Of a stretch of DNA of 64,000 nucleotides, positions 1 to 9,763 are shown in pieces. The stretch is from positions 1,702,001-1,766,000 of the forward strand of contig NZ_PKRT01000001.1 in assembly GCF_002855555.1 (NCBI RefSeq), given 5' to 3'. The translations under genes were made by a program, and so were the position numbers. The DNA comes from Novosphingobium sp. TH158. GTDB lineage: Bacteria; Pseudomonadota; Alphaproteobacteria; Sphingomonadales; Sphingomonadaceae. The notes below the pieces were generated by a model. The model did not search any database. It saw only the letters and a list, made by a program, of their open reading frames with translations, and was not told where the DNA came from. Numbering within the stretch: the first letter of the stretch is position 1; the number at the start of each line of letters is the position of its first letter.

Positions 1-34
1 GGGCACCGGTTACCGCCTGCTGGAAGGCAGGTAG
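1..34 (+). CDS. Response regulator, C-terminal end only (partial)
   Basis: The window opens inside a gene whose last ten residues read GTGYRLLEGR before TAG at 32-34. The GxGYRL ending is typical of the winged-helix C-terminus of OmpR/PhoB response regulators, and a sensor kinase starts 4 bases downstream, so this is very probably the partner regulator of that kinase. Only the tail is visible, so the receiver domain and subfamily cannot be judged. Confidence 0.75.
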   Translation, partial: GTGYRLLEGR

Positions 35-38
35 GCGC

Positions 39-1409
39 ATGAGCGAGGTCCGCTTCCGCCATTCGATCTTCGCCCGGCTGGTGCTCTGGGCGATGCTCGT
101 TTCGGTGGGCGTAACCCTGCTTCTCTGGGTGGTCACCTATACCACGCTGGAACGTTCAAGCCGCGCGGCGCTGGTCCGCGCGGTCGATGTCGAGCTGGCC
201 GCCATGGCCGATATCCACGCCAGCGGCGGCCAGGCGGAACTGGCCCGGCGCATCGAGGACCGGCTCGTCCTCTCCGCGCCCGAAGGCAATGCCTCGCACT
301 ACATGGTGGCGGACAACGCCGGGCGGCGACTGGCGGGAGACATTGCCACCTGGCCGAAGCTCGATGCACGTCTTTCGGAGGCTGGATACGTCACCCTGCC
401 CGGCCGGATCCCTGCCTATGCCCGCGCCACCCAGCTCGCGCCTGACCTGAAGCTGCTTGTAGCGCGCGAATATGGCCACGATTCCGCGCTGGCCTCAGCT
501 ATCGGCTGGGCCTTCCTTGCTGCGGGAGCCATCGCCGCACTGGCCGTGGGCGTGATCGGCCGCTGGCGGGCCAACCGGCTGGCCGAACGCGTCGGCCGCA
601 TCAACCGCGCCTTCCGCGAGCCCGATGAGCCCAGCCTTGAAGCACTGGCCGAAGGCAGCAGGGAAACCGACGAGATCGGCGAGCTGACCCGTCACACCTC
701 CGAGGCGCTTGCCCACCTGCGGCGCATGGTCAACGCCCATCGCGAGACGACGGACCAGGTCGCCCACGAATTGCGCACCCCGCTGATGCACCTCGATAAC
801 CGGTTGGTGAAGGCGCTGGCCAAAGCGCAGGACGATGACGATCGCCGGCACCTCAGCGATGCCCGCGCCGAAATCCGCCACCTCGTCGCGCTGCTCGAAT
901 CGCTGCTCGACATCGCCACCAGCGAAGCGCGCAAGGGTGACCGCCTCGGCCTCTCGCCGGTCAACCTCAGCCAGCTCGTCACCCGCGTGGCCGATCTCTA
1001 CGCCGACAGCGCCGAGGAGAGCGGCCACCGCTTCGTCCGCTCGATCATGCCGGGGATCACCTGCCAGGGCGAGGAGATGCAGCTGACGCGGCTGATCACC
1101 AACCTGCTGGACAATGCGTTCAAATATGTCCCGGCGGGGGGAACCGTGCGGCTTGCGCTTGAGCAGGGGCCGGTGCTTACCGTCTCGGACAACGGACCCG
1201 GCGTTCCCGAGGATGAGCGCGAACACATCTTCGACCGTTTCCGGCGTGGCCGCAGCGCCGCCCGGCTCAACGGCACCGGCAGGCGGCACAGCGCGGGCCT
1301 GGGCCTTGCGCTGGCCCGTGCCATCGCCGAACGCCACCGCCTCACCCTCACCCTCGCGCCCCGTGACAAGGGTGCCTGCTTCATCGTTGCTCCGGAGACC
1401 AAGCCATGA
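39..1409 (+). CDS. Two-component sensor histidine kinase
   Basis: Membrane sensor kinase that would autophosphorylate and pass phosphate to the response regulator ending just upstream. A transmembrane segment lies near residues 11-35, a short periplasmic region follows, and a second membrane segment lies near 150-173, followed by a HAMP-like linker. The HisKA box has the phospho-accepting His243 in VAHELRTPL. The ATPase domain shows an N box (NLLDNAFKY), DNGPGVP and a G box near GLGLALARAIAERH. The start is chosen for its position 4 bases after the regulator stop with an AGGTAGG-like ribosome site. The stop overlaps the following lipoprotein gene by ATGA, so the three genes form one operon. 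The signal sensed is unknown. Confidence 0.93.
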   Translation: MSEVRFRHSIFARLVLWAMLVSVGVTLLLWVVTYTTLERSSRAALVRAVDVELAAMADIHASGGQAELARRIEDRLVLSAPEGNASHYMVADNAGRRLAGDIATWPKLDARLSEAGYVTLPGRIPAYARATQLAPDLKLLVAREYGHDSALASAIGWAFLAAGAIAALAVGVIGRWRANRLAERVGRINRAFREPDEPSLEALAEGSRETDEIGELTRHTSEALAHLRRMVNAHRETTDQVAHELRTPLMHLDNRLVKALAKAQDDDDRRHLSDARAEIRHLVALLESLLDIATSEARKGDRLGLSPVNLSQLVTRVADLYADSAEESGHRFVRSIMPGITCQGEEMQLTRLITNLLDNAFKYVPAGGTVRLALEQGPVLTVSDNGPGVPEDEREHIFDRFRRGRSAARLNGTGRRHSAGLGLALARAIAERHRLTLTLAPRDKGACFIVAPETKP

Positions 1410-1987
1410 ACCTGTTCCGCCGCGCCCCGATCGTTGCGCTGCTGCTGGCCGGCGCCTGCGCCTCATCGCCCTCGCCTGGAACCGCGCAGGCGGCGCCGGC
1501 AGAGGCCAGCCTTGCCGTGCGCCTGGCCGATGCCATGGCCGATGCGGCCGAGGCGGAGGCGCGCGGAGACGGCAAGGCGCTGGCCCGCGCCGTCCAGGTG
1601 ATCGATGCCTCGGGGCCGCAGCCGCTTGAAGGTGCGCCCAGAGATCCGCTGCCCGCCTGGCGCGATGCCGTGCGCGGCGAAGCGGGTCCGCCGTGGCGCG
1701 GCCGCCCGCTCGGTCCCGGTTACCGCAGCGGCAAGCTGTCCGTCGGCGGGCGCGAAAGCTTCAGCCAGCTGTTCCTTTCCGGCAGCGCCGCCACCATCGC
1801 CCTGTCTGCGCCGACGGGAGACAGGCTGGCCCTGCGCGTCCTCGACCCCAGTGCTAAGCCGATCTGCACGGATGAGAGCGGGCGCGGCGGCCTGTGCAAA
1901 TGGGTGCCACTGTTCACCCAGCGCTACACCATCGAAGTGATGAACCGCGGCGCCGGCGATGCGCGCTATTTCCTGGTGGTGCAGTAA
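1406..1987 (+). CDS. Putative lipoprotein
   Basis: A 193-residue exported protein of unknown function. The N-terminus has two Arg, a hydrophobic stretch and a lipobox LLAGAC, so Cys18 is the likely lipidated residue after signal peptidase II cleavage. The rest is Ala-rich in its first half. The second half (about 95-193) looks globular, with a repeated beta-type pattern and two Cys (ICTDESGRGGLCKW). Its start overlaps the kinase stop by four bases, implying translational coupling and a role linked to the two-component system, perhaps as accessory sensor or target. No family is recognised. Confidence 0.75.
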   Translation: MNLFRRAPIVALLLAGACASSPSPGTAQAAPAEASLAVRLADAMADAAEAEARGDGKALARAVQVIDASGPQPLEGAPRDPLPAWRDAVRGEAGPPWRGRPLGPGYRSGKLSVGGRESFSQLFLSGSAATIALSAPTGDRLALRVLDPSAKPICTDESGRGGLCKWVPLFTQRYTIEVMNRGAGDARYFLVVQ

Positions 1988-1994
1988 TCGGATT

Positions 1995-2163
1995 ATCGCA
2001 GAGACGGCGGAGAAATAAAAGAAGACGCAGAGGAGACGCCCCGAGCCGAAGGCTCAGTCACCAAAGCGGGGTCGCACTGCCGCAAAGTCAATAAATTGAA
2101 AGCGGCCTCGCCGCAGGCGCTGCATCCCTGCGCCTCTTTTCCTTCTCTGCGGACTCTGCGCGA
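1995..2163. repeat. Diverged inverted repeat of CTCTGCG type
   Basis: In the gap between two convergent genes, the left arm (about 1995-2034, starting TCGCAGAGACGGCGGAGAA) resembles the reverse complement of the right arm (about 2130-2163, containing TTTTCCTTCTCTGCGGACTC). Both carry the core CGCAGAG...GGAGAA...AAAGA. About 95 bases lie between the arms. It looks like a dispersed intergenic repeat or the ends of a small decayed element. No coding content is supported between the arms. Confidence 0.5.
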
Positions 2164-2176
2164 ACCCCCTTAATCT

Positions 2177-3697
2177 TCAACGTTCCTTCGTCGCAGAGAA
2201 GGTCAGCTCCGGGTTCTTTTCCTGCTGGTAGCCGACATCCCAGGAAGACCGCGCCATGAAGACGGGATCACCATCGCGGTCCTTGGCGAGGTTCGACTTG
2301 TTGAAATCGGCAAAGGCCTTGAGCGCCGCATCGCTGCCCTTCAGCCAGCGCGCCGTGTCGAAGGGCGAAGCCTCCAGCACCGCCTCCACCTTGTACTCGG
2401 CCTCCAGTCGGGAAATCAGCACGTCGAGCTGGAGCTGGCCGACCACGCCGACGATCCACTGGCTGCCGATCTCCGGGTAGAACACCTGGATCACGCCCTC
2501 TTCGGAAAGATCGTCGAGCGCCTTGCGCAGCTGCTTGGTCTTGGTCGGATCCTTCAGGGCGACACGCCTCAGGATTTCCGGGGCAAAGTTGGGCAGGCCG
2601 GTGAAGCGCACCTTGTTCGCTTCGGAAAGCGTATCGCCCACGCGCAACGTGCCGTGGTTAGGGATGCCGATGATATCGCCCGGCTCGGCCGTGTCGGCAA
2701 TCTCGCGGTCCTGCGCGAAGAACAGGATCGGCGAGTGTATGGCGATGGGCTTGCCAAGTGCCGAGGGCGTCAGCTTCATGCCGCGCTTGAAGGTGCCCGA
2801 TACCAGCCGCATGAAGGCAATGCGGTCACGGTGCATCGGGTCCATGTTGGCCTGGACCTTGAAGATGAAGCCGGTGACTTCCTTGTTGGTGGGGTCGATC
2901 GTGCCCTGCTCGCTTGGCTGCGGCCGCGGCGGCGGGGCGAAGCGGGCGATGGCGTCGATCAGCTCGGCAACACCGAAGTTCTTCAGCGCCGATCCGAAAT
3001 AGACCGGTGTCAGGTCACCGTGGCGGTAGGCTTCAAGGTCGAACGCGGGATAGCCGCCCTGGGCCAGTTCCACTTCCTCGGCGATCGCGGCCGGCAGCTC
3101 TGCCTTTTCCCGCTTGCCCAGGAACTCGCGGCTGTCGCCTTCGGGGCGGCTGATCTCGCCCGTCGCAAAGTCGAGCACGCCCTGGAATTCGCCGCCCAGC
3201 CCCACCGGCCACGACATCGGGCAGACATCAAGCGCAAGGGCGTCGGCTACCTCGTCCAGCGTTTCGAAGGGCGATCGGCCCTCGCGGTCCACCTTGTTGA
3301 CGAAGGTGATAATCGGCACCGAGCGCAAACGGCAGACCTCGAACAGCTTGCGAGTCTGCGGCTCGATGCCCTTTGCTGCGTCGATAACCATGATCGCCGA
3401 ATCCACCGCCGTCAGGGTGCGATAGGTATCTTCGGAAAAGTCCTCGTGGCCCGGCGTGTCGAGCAGGTTGAAGGTGATGCCGTCACGTTCGAAGGTCATG
3501 ACCGAGCTGGTCACGGAAATGCCGCGCTGCTGCTCGATCTTCATCCAGTCGGAACGCGCCCGGCGCGCCGCCCCGCGTGCCTTGACCTGCCCGGCAAGGT
3601 GGATCGCGCCGCCGTGCAGCAGCAGCTTCTCGGTCAGCGTGGTCTTGCCCGCGTCAGGGTGCGAGATGATGGCAAAGGTGCGGCGGCTGGAAGTCAC
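2177..3697 (-). CDS. prfC: Peptide chain release factor 3
   Basis: GTPase that recycles class I release factors from the ribosome after termination. The 506-residue protein has the P-loop SHPDAGKTTLTEK at the N-terminus, the switch II motif DTPGHEDFSEDTYRTL and NKVDREGR as the guanine-specificity motif, followed by EF-Tu-like domain II and the RF3 C-terminal domain. Its length is slightly below the usual RF3 size (near 525). The start is a GTG with only a weak ribosome site. It lies 16 bases after the SDR gene, so it is probably the last gene of the pheS-pheT-SDR-prfC unit. EF-G and LepA are excluded by the RF3-type spacing and domain arrangement. Confidence 0.95.
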   Translation of the reverse strand: MTSSRRTFAIISHPDAGKTTLTEKLLLHGGAIHLAGQVKARGAARRARSDWMKIEQQRGISVTSSVMTFERDGITFNLLDTPGHEDFSEDTYRTLTAVDSAIMVIDAAKGIEPQTRKLFEVCRLRSVPIITFVNKVDREGRSPFETLDEVADALALDVCPMSWPVGLGGEFQGVLDFATGEISRPEGDSREFLGKREKAELPAAIAEEVELAQGGYPAFDLEAYRHGDLTPVYFGSALKNFGVAELIDAIARFAPPPRPQPSEQGTIDPTNKEVTGFIFKVQANMDPMHRDRIAFMRLVSGTFKRGMKLTPSALGKPIAIHSPILFFAQDREIADTAEPGDIIGIPNHGTLRVGDTLSEANKVRFTGLPNFAPEILRRVALKDPTKTKQLRKALDDLSEEGVIQVFYPEIGSQWIVGVVGQLQLDVLISRLEAEYKVEAVLEASPFDTARWLKGSDAALKAFADFNKSNLAKDRDGDPVFMARSSWDVGYQQEKNPELTFSATKER

Positions 3698-3713
3698 GGG
3701 CGGGAACAGTCTG

Positions 3714-4448
3714 TCAGGAGTTGCGGGCGTATTGGAAGCCGGCGAAGCTCTGGCTTACCGGCATCATTTCGATCGTGTTGATGTTCATGTGCGGTGGCAG
3801 GTTGGCGATCCAGACGACGATGTCAGCCATGTCGCCCGGCAGGATCGGGTTCGCCCCACCATAAAGCGCATCGTGCGCCGCCTGGTTACCATCAGTCCGC
3901 ACCAGGGTGAATTCGGTCTCGACCATGCCCGGCTCGATCGATGTTACCCGCACGCCCGTACCTGCGAGGTCTGAACGAAGGCCCAGCGAAAACTGCCGCA
4001 CGAAAGCCTTGGTACCGCCATAGACGTTGCCGCCAGCATAGGGATAGGTCGCCGCGACCGAGGACAGGTTGATGATCGCCCCCTTGCGCGCGATCAGGCC
4101 GGGCAGCAGCTTGTGGGTGATTGAAACCAGCGCCGTCACGTTGGTCTCGATCATGGTCTTCCACTGCTCGAGGTCGCAGGACTGCGCCGGGGCGGTGCCG
4201 AGCGCGAGGCCGGCATTGTTGACCAGCAGATCAAAGCCATCGAAAGCCCCAAGCGCGGCATCGCGGGCGGCCTCGTCGCGAATGTCGAACACGGCGGGCA
4301 CGAAGCCTTCGCCCAGTTCGCGGGCCAGCTCGTCCAGCCGCTCCGCCCTGCGCCCGGTGCCGATCACGCGCCAGCCGGTGGCGATCAGGCCCCGCGCGCA
4401 GGCCTCGCCAATGCCGGCACTCGCCCCGGTGACCAGCGCCGTCTTCAT
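3714..4448 (-). CDS. ydfG: SDR oxidoreductase, YdfG-type (3-hydroxy acid/L-allo-threonine dehydrogenase-like)
   Basis: NADP-dependent short-chain dehydrogenase. The Rossmann motif TGASAGIGE is at the N-terminus, GTGRR follows beta-2 as expected for NADP use, NNAGLALG is the structural motif, and YGGTK holds the catalytic Tyr and Lys. The segment PYAGGNVYGGTKAFVRQFS and the ending NINTIEMMPVSQSFAG closely resemble E. coli YdfG, which oxidises 3-hydroxy acids and L-allo-threonine. That substrate range is carried over by family resemblance. Start ATG overlaps the pheT stop by ATGA, so it is translated with the Phe-tRNA synthetase genes. Confidence 0.88.
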   Translation of the reverse strand: MKTALVTGASAGIGEACARGLIATGWRVIGTGRRAERLDELARELGEGFVPAVFDIRDEAARDAALGAFDGFDLLVNNAGLALGTAPAQSCDLEQWKTMIETNVTALVSITHKLLPGLIARKGAIINLSSVAATYPYAGGNVYGGTKAFVRQFSLGLRSDLAGTGVRVTSIEPGMVETEFTLVRTDGNQAAHDALYGGANPILPGDMADIVVWIANLPPHMNINTIEMMPVSQSFAGFQYARNS

Positions 4449-6838
4449 CCGCGCAGTACCGCGCCCAGCTTGGCGGCAGCCGCCGTCACCTTGTCTGCAA
4501 TCGCCTTGAGATCATCCTCGGTATAGGATTTCTCGCCCGGCTGAAGCGTGACTTCCACCGCCAGCGACTTCTGCCCTTCCGGCACGCCCTGCCCGCGGAA
4601 ATCGTCGAACAGGCGGGCGCCGACGATGTTCGCCTTGTCCGCCCCCCGGACCAGCCGGACAAGATCGCCGGCAGGGACCTGTGCATCGACGAGGAAGGCG
4701 AAATCGCGCGTCAGTGCCTGCAAGGCCGGCGGGGCATAGTGCGCGCGGGCAAAGCTCGCCGCACCCCTCTTGCCGGGGATGGCATCGAGGAACAGCTCGA
4801 CCATGGCCACCGGCACGTCAATGTCGAAAGCCTTGGCGGTTGCCGGATGGATCATGCCGAAGCGGGCAAGCACCGTCTTGGGCCCAAGCCGCAGCGTGGC
4901 CGACTGGCCGGGATGGAACTGCGGCCCGGCCTCGCCCATGACCATCAGGTTGTCCACGGGCGCGCCCGCCTCTGCCAGCAGGGCAAGCGCTTCGGCCTTG
5001 GCATCGAAGGCGTCGAAAGGCGCTGCCTTGCCGCTCGCCCAGCCGCGCGGCGTGCGTTCGCCGGCGAGCACCACGGCGAGCGAAAGGCGCTCGTCCGAAT
5101 GGCCGCCTTCGCCGCGCAGGTAACGACGGCCGATCTCGAACAGGCGCAGGCTGCTCGCCCCGCGCGCGACGTTGCGCCCGGCGGCGGAAAGCAGGCCCGG
5201 CAGCAGCGAGGGACGCATGGCCTTCATGTCTTCGCTGATCGGATTGGCCAGCACCCACAGGCCGCCATTGCCATTGGCGAAGTGATCGGCCGCGTCCTGC
5301 GGCAGGAACGACCAGGTAACAGCCTCGTTGAGGCCGCGCGCGGCGGCAGCGCGGCGCAGGCGGCGCTCCAGCTTCTGCGCCGGGGTTGCGGTGGGCGTGG
5401 CAACACCACCGGCGCGCGGCAGCGGCGTGCTTTCGATATTGTCGAGGCCGTGGATGCGGACGACTTCCTCGACAAGGTCGGGTGCGCCGGCAATGTCAGG
5501 CCGCCAGCCGGGCGTGGTCACCTGCCAGCCGGCAGCGACGATGAAGCCCAGCGACTCGAGGATGGCCTTCTGGCGCTCGTCGGCAATCGGCACGCCGCCC
5601 AGGGTGGCGGCCAGCGACGGGTCATAGGCGATGGTCCTGGCCCCGCTCGGCGGTGTGCCGGCGCGGACAACCTCACTCGCCTCGCCGCCGCACAGGCGCA
5701 GGATCAGGTCGGTCAAAATGTCGAGCCCGGCATCAAGGAACTGCGGATCGACCCCGCGTTCGAAACGCTGGCGCGCGTCGGACGTGAGGTTGAGCTTGCG
5801 TCCGGTCGAGGCAATGTGTTCGGGATCGAAATAGGCGATCTCGAGCAGGACATCGGTGGTCGTTTCGGTGCAGCCCGAATGTTCGCCGCCCATGATGCCG
5901 GCGATGTCGTGCACCCCGCTGTCATCGGCGATCACGGTCATCGTGCTGTCGAGCGGATATTCCTTGCCGTTAAGCGCCAGGCAGGTCTCGCCCTCGTTCG
6001 CCTTGCGCGCCACGACCGTGCCCTTCAGCTTGGCAAGGTCATAGGCGTGGGCCGGGCGGCCGAATGCCAGCATGACGTAATTGGTGATATCGACCAGGGC
6101 CGAAATCGGGCGCTGGCCAGAAGCCTTGAGGCGAGCCTGCAGCCATTCGGGCGAGGCGCCGTTGGTCACGCCCCTGATCACGCGACCGTAAAAGGCCGGG
6201 CATCCGGCCTGATCGTCGGTGCGGATCTCTACCGGGCAGGCGAAATTGCCGGCAACGACCGGCGCAACATGTGGCTTGAGCGTACCGAGACCGGCCGCGG
6301 CAAGGTCACGCGCGATGCCGAACAGGCCCATGCAGTCCGGGCGATTAGGCGTGATCGCCACGTCGAACACCGGGTCTGCCTGCGAGTAATCCGCAAAGGC
6401 GGTGCCGATGGGCGCGTCTTCGGGCAGCTCGATGATCCCGGCGTGATCGTCACCCAGGTCCAGCTCGCGGCTGGAACACATCATGCCGTTGCTCTCGACC
6501 CCGCGGACGGCGGCAACCTTCAGCTCCATGCCGTTGGCCGGGACCACAGCGCCGGGCAGGCCCAGCACGCCGACAAGGCCGGCTCGCGCATTGGGTGCAC
6601 CACAGACGACCTGCAGCGGCTTGCCATCGCCGGTATCGACGGTGAGGACCTGCAACTTGTCCGCCTGCGGGTGCTTCTCTGCGGTCAGCACGCGGGCAAC
6701 CCGGAATCCGGCCAGCTTCTCGGCCGGGTTCTCGATACCTTCAACCTCGATGCCGATGGCGTTGAGTCGCGCGGAAATCTCCTCGATCGAGGCTTCGGTC
6801 TCGAGGAAATGCTTGAGCCAGGAGAGCGAGAACTTCAT
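4445..6838 (-). CDS. pheT: Phenylalanine-tRNA ligase beta subunit
   Basis: Beta chain of the (alpha-beta)2 enzyme that charges tRNA-Phe. At 797 residues it is the normal bacterial length. The order of domains fits: an N-terminal EMAP/tRNA-binding domain (near 40-150, including VVCGAPN), B3/B4 editing domain (near 210-390), B5 domain, a catalytic-like core and a C-terminal FDX-ACB anticodon-binding domain (near 705-797, ending with [25 protein letters not shown] sequence). It starts at ATG overlapping the pheS stop by ATGA, and its own stop overlaps the SDR gene by ATGA. Confidence 0.97.
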   Translation of the reverse strand: MKFSLSWLKHFLETEASIEEISARLNAIGIEVEGIENPAEKLAGFRVARVLTAEKHPQADKLQVLTVDTGDGKPLQVVCGAPNARAGLVGVLGLPGAVVPANGMELKVAAVRGVESNGMMCSSRELDLGDDHAGIIELPEDAPIGTAFADYSQADPVFDVAITPNRPDCMGLFGIARDLAAAGLGTLKPHVAPVVAGNFACPVEIRTDDQAGCPAFYGRVIRGVTNGASPEWLQARLKASGQRPISALVDITNYVMLAFGRPAHAYDLAKLKGTVVARKANEGETCLALNGKEYPLDSTMTVIADDSGVHDIAGIMGGEHSGCTETTTDVLLEIAYFDPEHIASTGRKLNLTSDARQRFERGVDPQFLDAGLDILTDLILRLCGGEASEVVRAGTPPSGARTIAYDPSLAATLGGVPIADERQKAILESLGFIVAAGWQVTTPGWRPDIAGAPDLVEEVVRIHGLDNIESTPLPRAGGVATPTATPAQKLERRLRRAAAARGLNEAVTWSFLPQDAADHFANGNGGLWVLANPISEDMKAMRPSLLPGLLSAAGRNVARGASSLRLFEIGRRYLRGEGGHSDERLSLAVVLAGERTPRGWASGKAAPFDAFDAKAEALALLAEAGAPVDNLMVMGEAGPQFHPGQSATLRLGPKTVLARFGMIHPATAKAFDIDVPVAMVELFLDAIPGKRGAASFARAHYAPPALQALTRDFAFLVDAQVPAGDLVRLVRGADKANIVGARLFDDFRGQGVPEGQKSLAVEVTLQPGEKSYTEDDLKAIADKVTAAAAKLGAVLRG

Positions 6839-7932
6839 GCCACTGCTCCTACGCCAGCGGAAAGGGTGGGCTGGTCAAGCGCGCCGAAGCCGTAGTGCTG
6901 CAGCCAGCGGACATCGCCATCGAAGAAGGCACGAAGGTCATCCATGCCGTACTTGAGCATGGCCAGGCGATCCACGCCGACACCGAAGGCGAAGCCCTGC
7001 CATTCGTCCGGATCGAGACCGCCGAATTCGATCACCTTGCGGTTGACCATGCCCGATCCGAGCAGTTCCATCCAGCCGTGGCCCGCAGCATCGCCCGAGC
7101 CGCCCAGAACCCGGCGGCCGTTCTCCAGACGGAAACCCACGTCCACTTCCACCGACGGCTCGGTGAAGGGGAAATAGCTCGGCCGCAGGCGCAGGACGAT
7201 GTCGTCGCGCTCGAAGAAGGCCTTGAGGAAGGTTTCCAGCGTCCACTTCAGGTGGCCAAGGGTGATACCCTTGTCGATCACCAGACCTTCGACCTGATGG
7301 AACATCGGCGTGTGGGTGGCATCCGAGTCCGAGCGATAGACGCGCCCCGGCGCGATGATGCGCAGCGGCGCCCCCTTTGCCAGCATCGAGCGGATCTGCA
7401 CCGGGCTGGTATGTGTGCGCAGCAGCATGTCGCGCCCTTCTGCATCCTTGTCCGGAAAGTAGAAGGTATCGTGCATCGCGCGCGCCGGATGGCTTTCCGG
7501 CATGTTGAGCGCGGTGAAATTGTGCCAGTCGTCCTCGATTTCCGGGCCGGTCGCGACGGCGAAGCCCATGTCGGCGAAGATTTCCGCCAGTTCGTCCATC
7601 ACCTGGCTGACGGGATGGACCGAACCGCGCGGGGCATCGGGAGCAGGCAGCGAAAGGTCGATGCGTTCGGCCGCCAGCCGCGCTTCGAGCGCCGCGTCTT
7701 CGAGCGCCGCCTTGCGATCGGCCAGGGCCAGCGTCACGCTTTCACGCAGGGCGTGGATCTTCGGGCCTTCTGCCTGCCGCTCCTCGGGCGACATGCCGCC
7801 AAGCGTCTTCAGCAGGCCGGAAATGGACCCCTGTTTGCCGAGAAACTCGACACGCAGCTTCTCCAGCGAATCGAGATCGCCAGCCGCCGCAATGCGGGCA
7901 AGCGCTTCCTGTCCGGTAGCTGCATGGTCCAC
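6835..7932 (-). CDS. pheS: Phenylalanine-tRNA ligase alpha subunit
   Basis: Catalytic alpha chain of Phe-tRNA synthetase (365 residues). It has an N-terminal coiled-coil arm, class II motif 2 around [31 protein letters not shown], and motif 3 [11 protein letters not shown]. The start is taken as GTG at 7932 because AGGACGG stands about 8 bases before it and the family N-terminus begins here. An upstream in-frame start at 7998 would add 22 residues with no family match. It is first in the pheS-pheT-SDR-prfC operon. An AraC gene lies between it and rplT, so the common rpmI-rplT-pheST continuity is broken. Confidence 0.96.
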   Translation of the reverse strand: MDHAATGQEALARIAAAGDLDSLEKLRVEFLGKQGSISGLLKTLGGMSPEERQAEGPKIHALRESVTLALADRKAALEDAALEARLAAERIDLSLPAPDAPRGSVHPVSQVMDELAEIFADMGFAVATGPEIEDDWHNFTALNMPESHPARAMHDTFYFPDKDAEGRDMLLRTHTSPVQIRSMLAKGAPLRIIAPGRVYRSDSDATHTPMFHQVEGLVIDKGITLGHLKWTLETFLKAFFERDDIVLRLRPSYFPFTEPSVEVDVGFRLENGRRVLGGSGDAAGHGWMELLGSGMVNRKVIEFGGLDPDEWQGFAFGVGVDRLAMLKYGMDDLRAFFDGDVRWLQHYGFGALDQPTLSAGVGAVA

Positions 7933-8016
7933 GTGATTTTCCGTCCTGCTCAGAAGGGTTGAACGCGGCCCTTTAGAGGCTGGGGCGGCAGGGGGCAACC
8001 TGCCTGCAGGCAGCGG

Positions 8017-8895
8017 TCAGTCGGGCGCGTCCAGCGCCTGCACCGCCTTGCCGGCAAAGCGTGCCCTTTCCCGCATTACCGCGGACAGCATCGGCTTTTC
8101 GAGAGCCGCATACTGGCGCGGCGTCATTCCCATGAACTGCTTGAAATCGCGCACGAACTGGGCCTGGTCGTGGTATTGCCCATCCAGCGCGCCGATCCAC
8201 TTCAGGCTGGGATCAAGGGCATATTTGGCCAGGCTGCGCAGGAATCGCTGGCGGCGCAGCAACAGCTTGGGCGAAAAGCCGAAGGCGCGATGGCATATCC
8301 GCTCCACCGTCCGCTGGCTGATCCCGGTGCGCGCGACAAGGTCGGTCACGCTGACCACTTCCGGATCGACAAGCGCGGTGTGCACGGCAACGATGCGGTC
8401 CTCGTCAGGTACCGGTCGGTCAAGCCGCGCCGCGAACCAGTCCGTGATGCGCGCCAGTTCCCCGTCGACGTCGGGCTCGCCCTGGAACAAGGTGTCTGCC
8501 AGGCCGGCAAAGTCGGCGAAAGCGGGAGTGCGGTTGCCGTCGACCAGCGCATCGGCCCAGTCCGCCGCATCGGCGCGGATGAACTTGGCCCAGCCGAGCG
8601 GCAGGATGCCGACGCCCCAGACGCGGATTGAATCGTCGAACTCGAACTTCACCGCGCGGCTGCTCGGCCCCGTCACATAAAAGCCCGCGTTCGAAACGCA
8701 GTCTCCGCGATAGTTCGTGGAAACCGGCTTGTAGCCATCGTGGAACCGGAAATTGGTCCATTCGGGGTGCAGGTAGTCAACCGCATGGTAAGGCGTGCAC
8801 ATGCGCGCTTCCACATGGTAGAACGTCGTGAAATAGCGACGCATCTCCGCCGGCGGGCGAAAGAATCGCGCCTGAACCTCGCATCCCTGCGACAC
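8017..8895 (-). CDS. AraC-family transcriptional regulator
   Basis: DNA-binding regulator of about 292 residues. The C-terminal third carries an AraC double helix-turn-helix: GISQRTVERICHRAFGFSPK, then the second helix pair ending FKQFMGMTPRQYAA. The N-terminal part is an unassigned sensing domain. GTG at 8895 is preferred because AGGGGCAG precedes it. An in-frame start at 8991 would lie inside the rplT terminator region. It is insulated from rplT by that terminator, so it should have its own promoter near 8900-8990. It resembles the AraC gene at 11702 in layout. Its target is unknown. Confidence 0.85.
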   Translation of the reverse strand: MSQGCEVQARFFRPPAEMRRYFTTFYHVEARMCTPYHAVDYLHPEWTNFRFHDGYKPVSTNYRGDCVSNAGFYVTGPSSRAVKFEFDDSIRVWGVGILPLGWAKFIRADAADWADALVDGNRTPAFADFAGLADTLFQGEPDVDGELARITDWFAARLDRPVPDEDRIVAVHTALVDPEVVSVTDLVARTGISQRTVERICHRAFGFSPKLLLRRQRFLRSLAKYALDPSLKWIGALDGQYHDQAQFVRDFKQFMGMTPRQYAALEKPMLSAVMRERARFAGKAVQALDAPD

Positions 8896-8991
8896 CGAAT
8901 TTCTGCCCCTGTATGTCTTATTACCTACAATTGCGCAGATCGCGCGGGGCTTGGCAAATGACAAACCTGTTTCATGCCAAAAAAGGGCCAC

Positions 8992-9025
8992 AAAAAACGC
9001 GGGAGGGCCAGGGCCTTCCCGCGTT
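8992..9025 (-). terminator. Rho-independent terminator after rplT
   Basis: On the minus strand a 14-base stem (AACGCGGGAAGGCC against 8996-9009, one G-T type mismatch) with a two-base-pair-limited short loop is followed by a run of T (8992-8997 in complement). It lies 32 bases after the rplT stop and ends the rpmI-rplT transcript. Confidence 0.88.
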
Positions 9026-9056
9026 CTTGTGTTTCAGGACCGCTTGGTCCGGATCG

Positions 9057-9416
9057 TCAGGCCGGCAGGGCTGCCTTGGCCTGGGCGATCACGGCAGCGA
9101 AAATGCCGCCTTCGTTCATCGCCAGATCGGCCATTGCCTTGCGATCGAGTTCGATGCCGGCAAGCTTGGTGCCGTGAATGAACTGCGAATAGGTCAGGCC
9201 TTCGGCGCGGACGGCAGCGTTGATGCGCTGGATCCACAGGGCGCGGAAGGTCCGCTTCTTAACCTTGCGGTCGCGGTAGGCATACTGGCCGGCTTTTTCG
9301 ACGGCCTGGCGGGCGACGCGAATCGTGTTCTTGCGACGGCCGCGATAGCCCTTCGCCTGGTCCAGAATCCGCTTGTGCTTGGCGCGGGTGGTAACACCCC
9401 TCTTGATACGGCTCAT
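9057..9416 (-). CDS. rplT: 50S ribosomal protein L20
   Basis: Early-assembly protein of the large ribosomal subunit that binds 23S rRNA. The 119-residue product starts [18 protein letters not shown] and continues with the very basic [12 protein letters not shown] segment and [10 protein letters not shown], all characteristic of L20. It follows rpmI by 13 bases. L20 autoregulates this operon in several bacteria; no such mRNA structure could be confirmed by eye here. Confidence 0.98.
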   Translation of the reverse strand: MSRIKRGVTTRAKHKRILDQAKGYRGRRKNTIRVARQAVEKAGQYAYRDRKVKKRTFRALWIQRINAAVRAEGLTYSQFIHGTKLAGIELDRKAMADLAMNEGGIFAAVIAQAKAALPA

Positions 9417-9429
9417 GGTCTAGCGCTCC

Positions 9430-9633
9430 TCAGTTCAGCCCGTAGGGCGCCCACTTCTTGATCACCTTCGCATCGGCGTCGGAGATCACTTCAGTGCCGC
9501 GGTTCTGGCGGATATACTTGCCGTTATGGCTGATCAGGCGGTGACGCTTGCCGGCAACGCCGTGCTTCACCTTGCCCGAAGCGGTGAGCTTGAAGCGCTT
9601 CTTCACGCCGCTCTTGGTCTTCAGTTTGGGCAT
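9430..9633 (-). CDS. rpmI: 50S ribosomal protein L35
   Basis: Small basic ribosomal protein (67 residues). [17 protein letters not shown] and the later [10 protein letters not shown] segment are diagnostic. ATG at 9633 is used rather than the in-frame ATG at 9663: AAGGAG stands about 7 bases before 9633 and the family begins with MPK. No infC precedes it; a DUF1993 gene lies upstream instead. Confidence 0.97.
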   Translation of the reverse strand: MPKLKTKSGVKKRFKLTASGKVKHGVAGKRHRLISHNGKYIRQNRGTEVISDADAKVIKKWAPYGLN

Positions 9634-9707
9634 TTTCGTCTCCTTGTTCGAAGACACGTCCAACTCGCCATGGCAGCCCTTTCAGCCAGGCCAGTCATCG
9701 ATTCCGT

Positions 9708-9713
9708 GTCAAT
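9708..9713 (-). promoter_or_regulatory. Possible -35 element for rpmI-rplT
   Basis: An exact TTGACA is read on the minus strand about 75 bases before the rpmI start, in the 130-base leader. No convincing -10 hexamer was found at the right spacing, so this is only a candidate. Confidence 0.25.
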
Positions 9714-9763
9714 GAAGCGCGCGCCACTAGGCCAAGGCGGGCGGAAAAGCAAGCCCCGGCGGG

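Noticed and set aside
4739..6895. 718-codon plus-strand open frame opposite pheT
   Set aside because: Antisense shadow; the minus-strand reading is a complete PheT with all domains.
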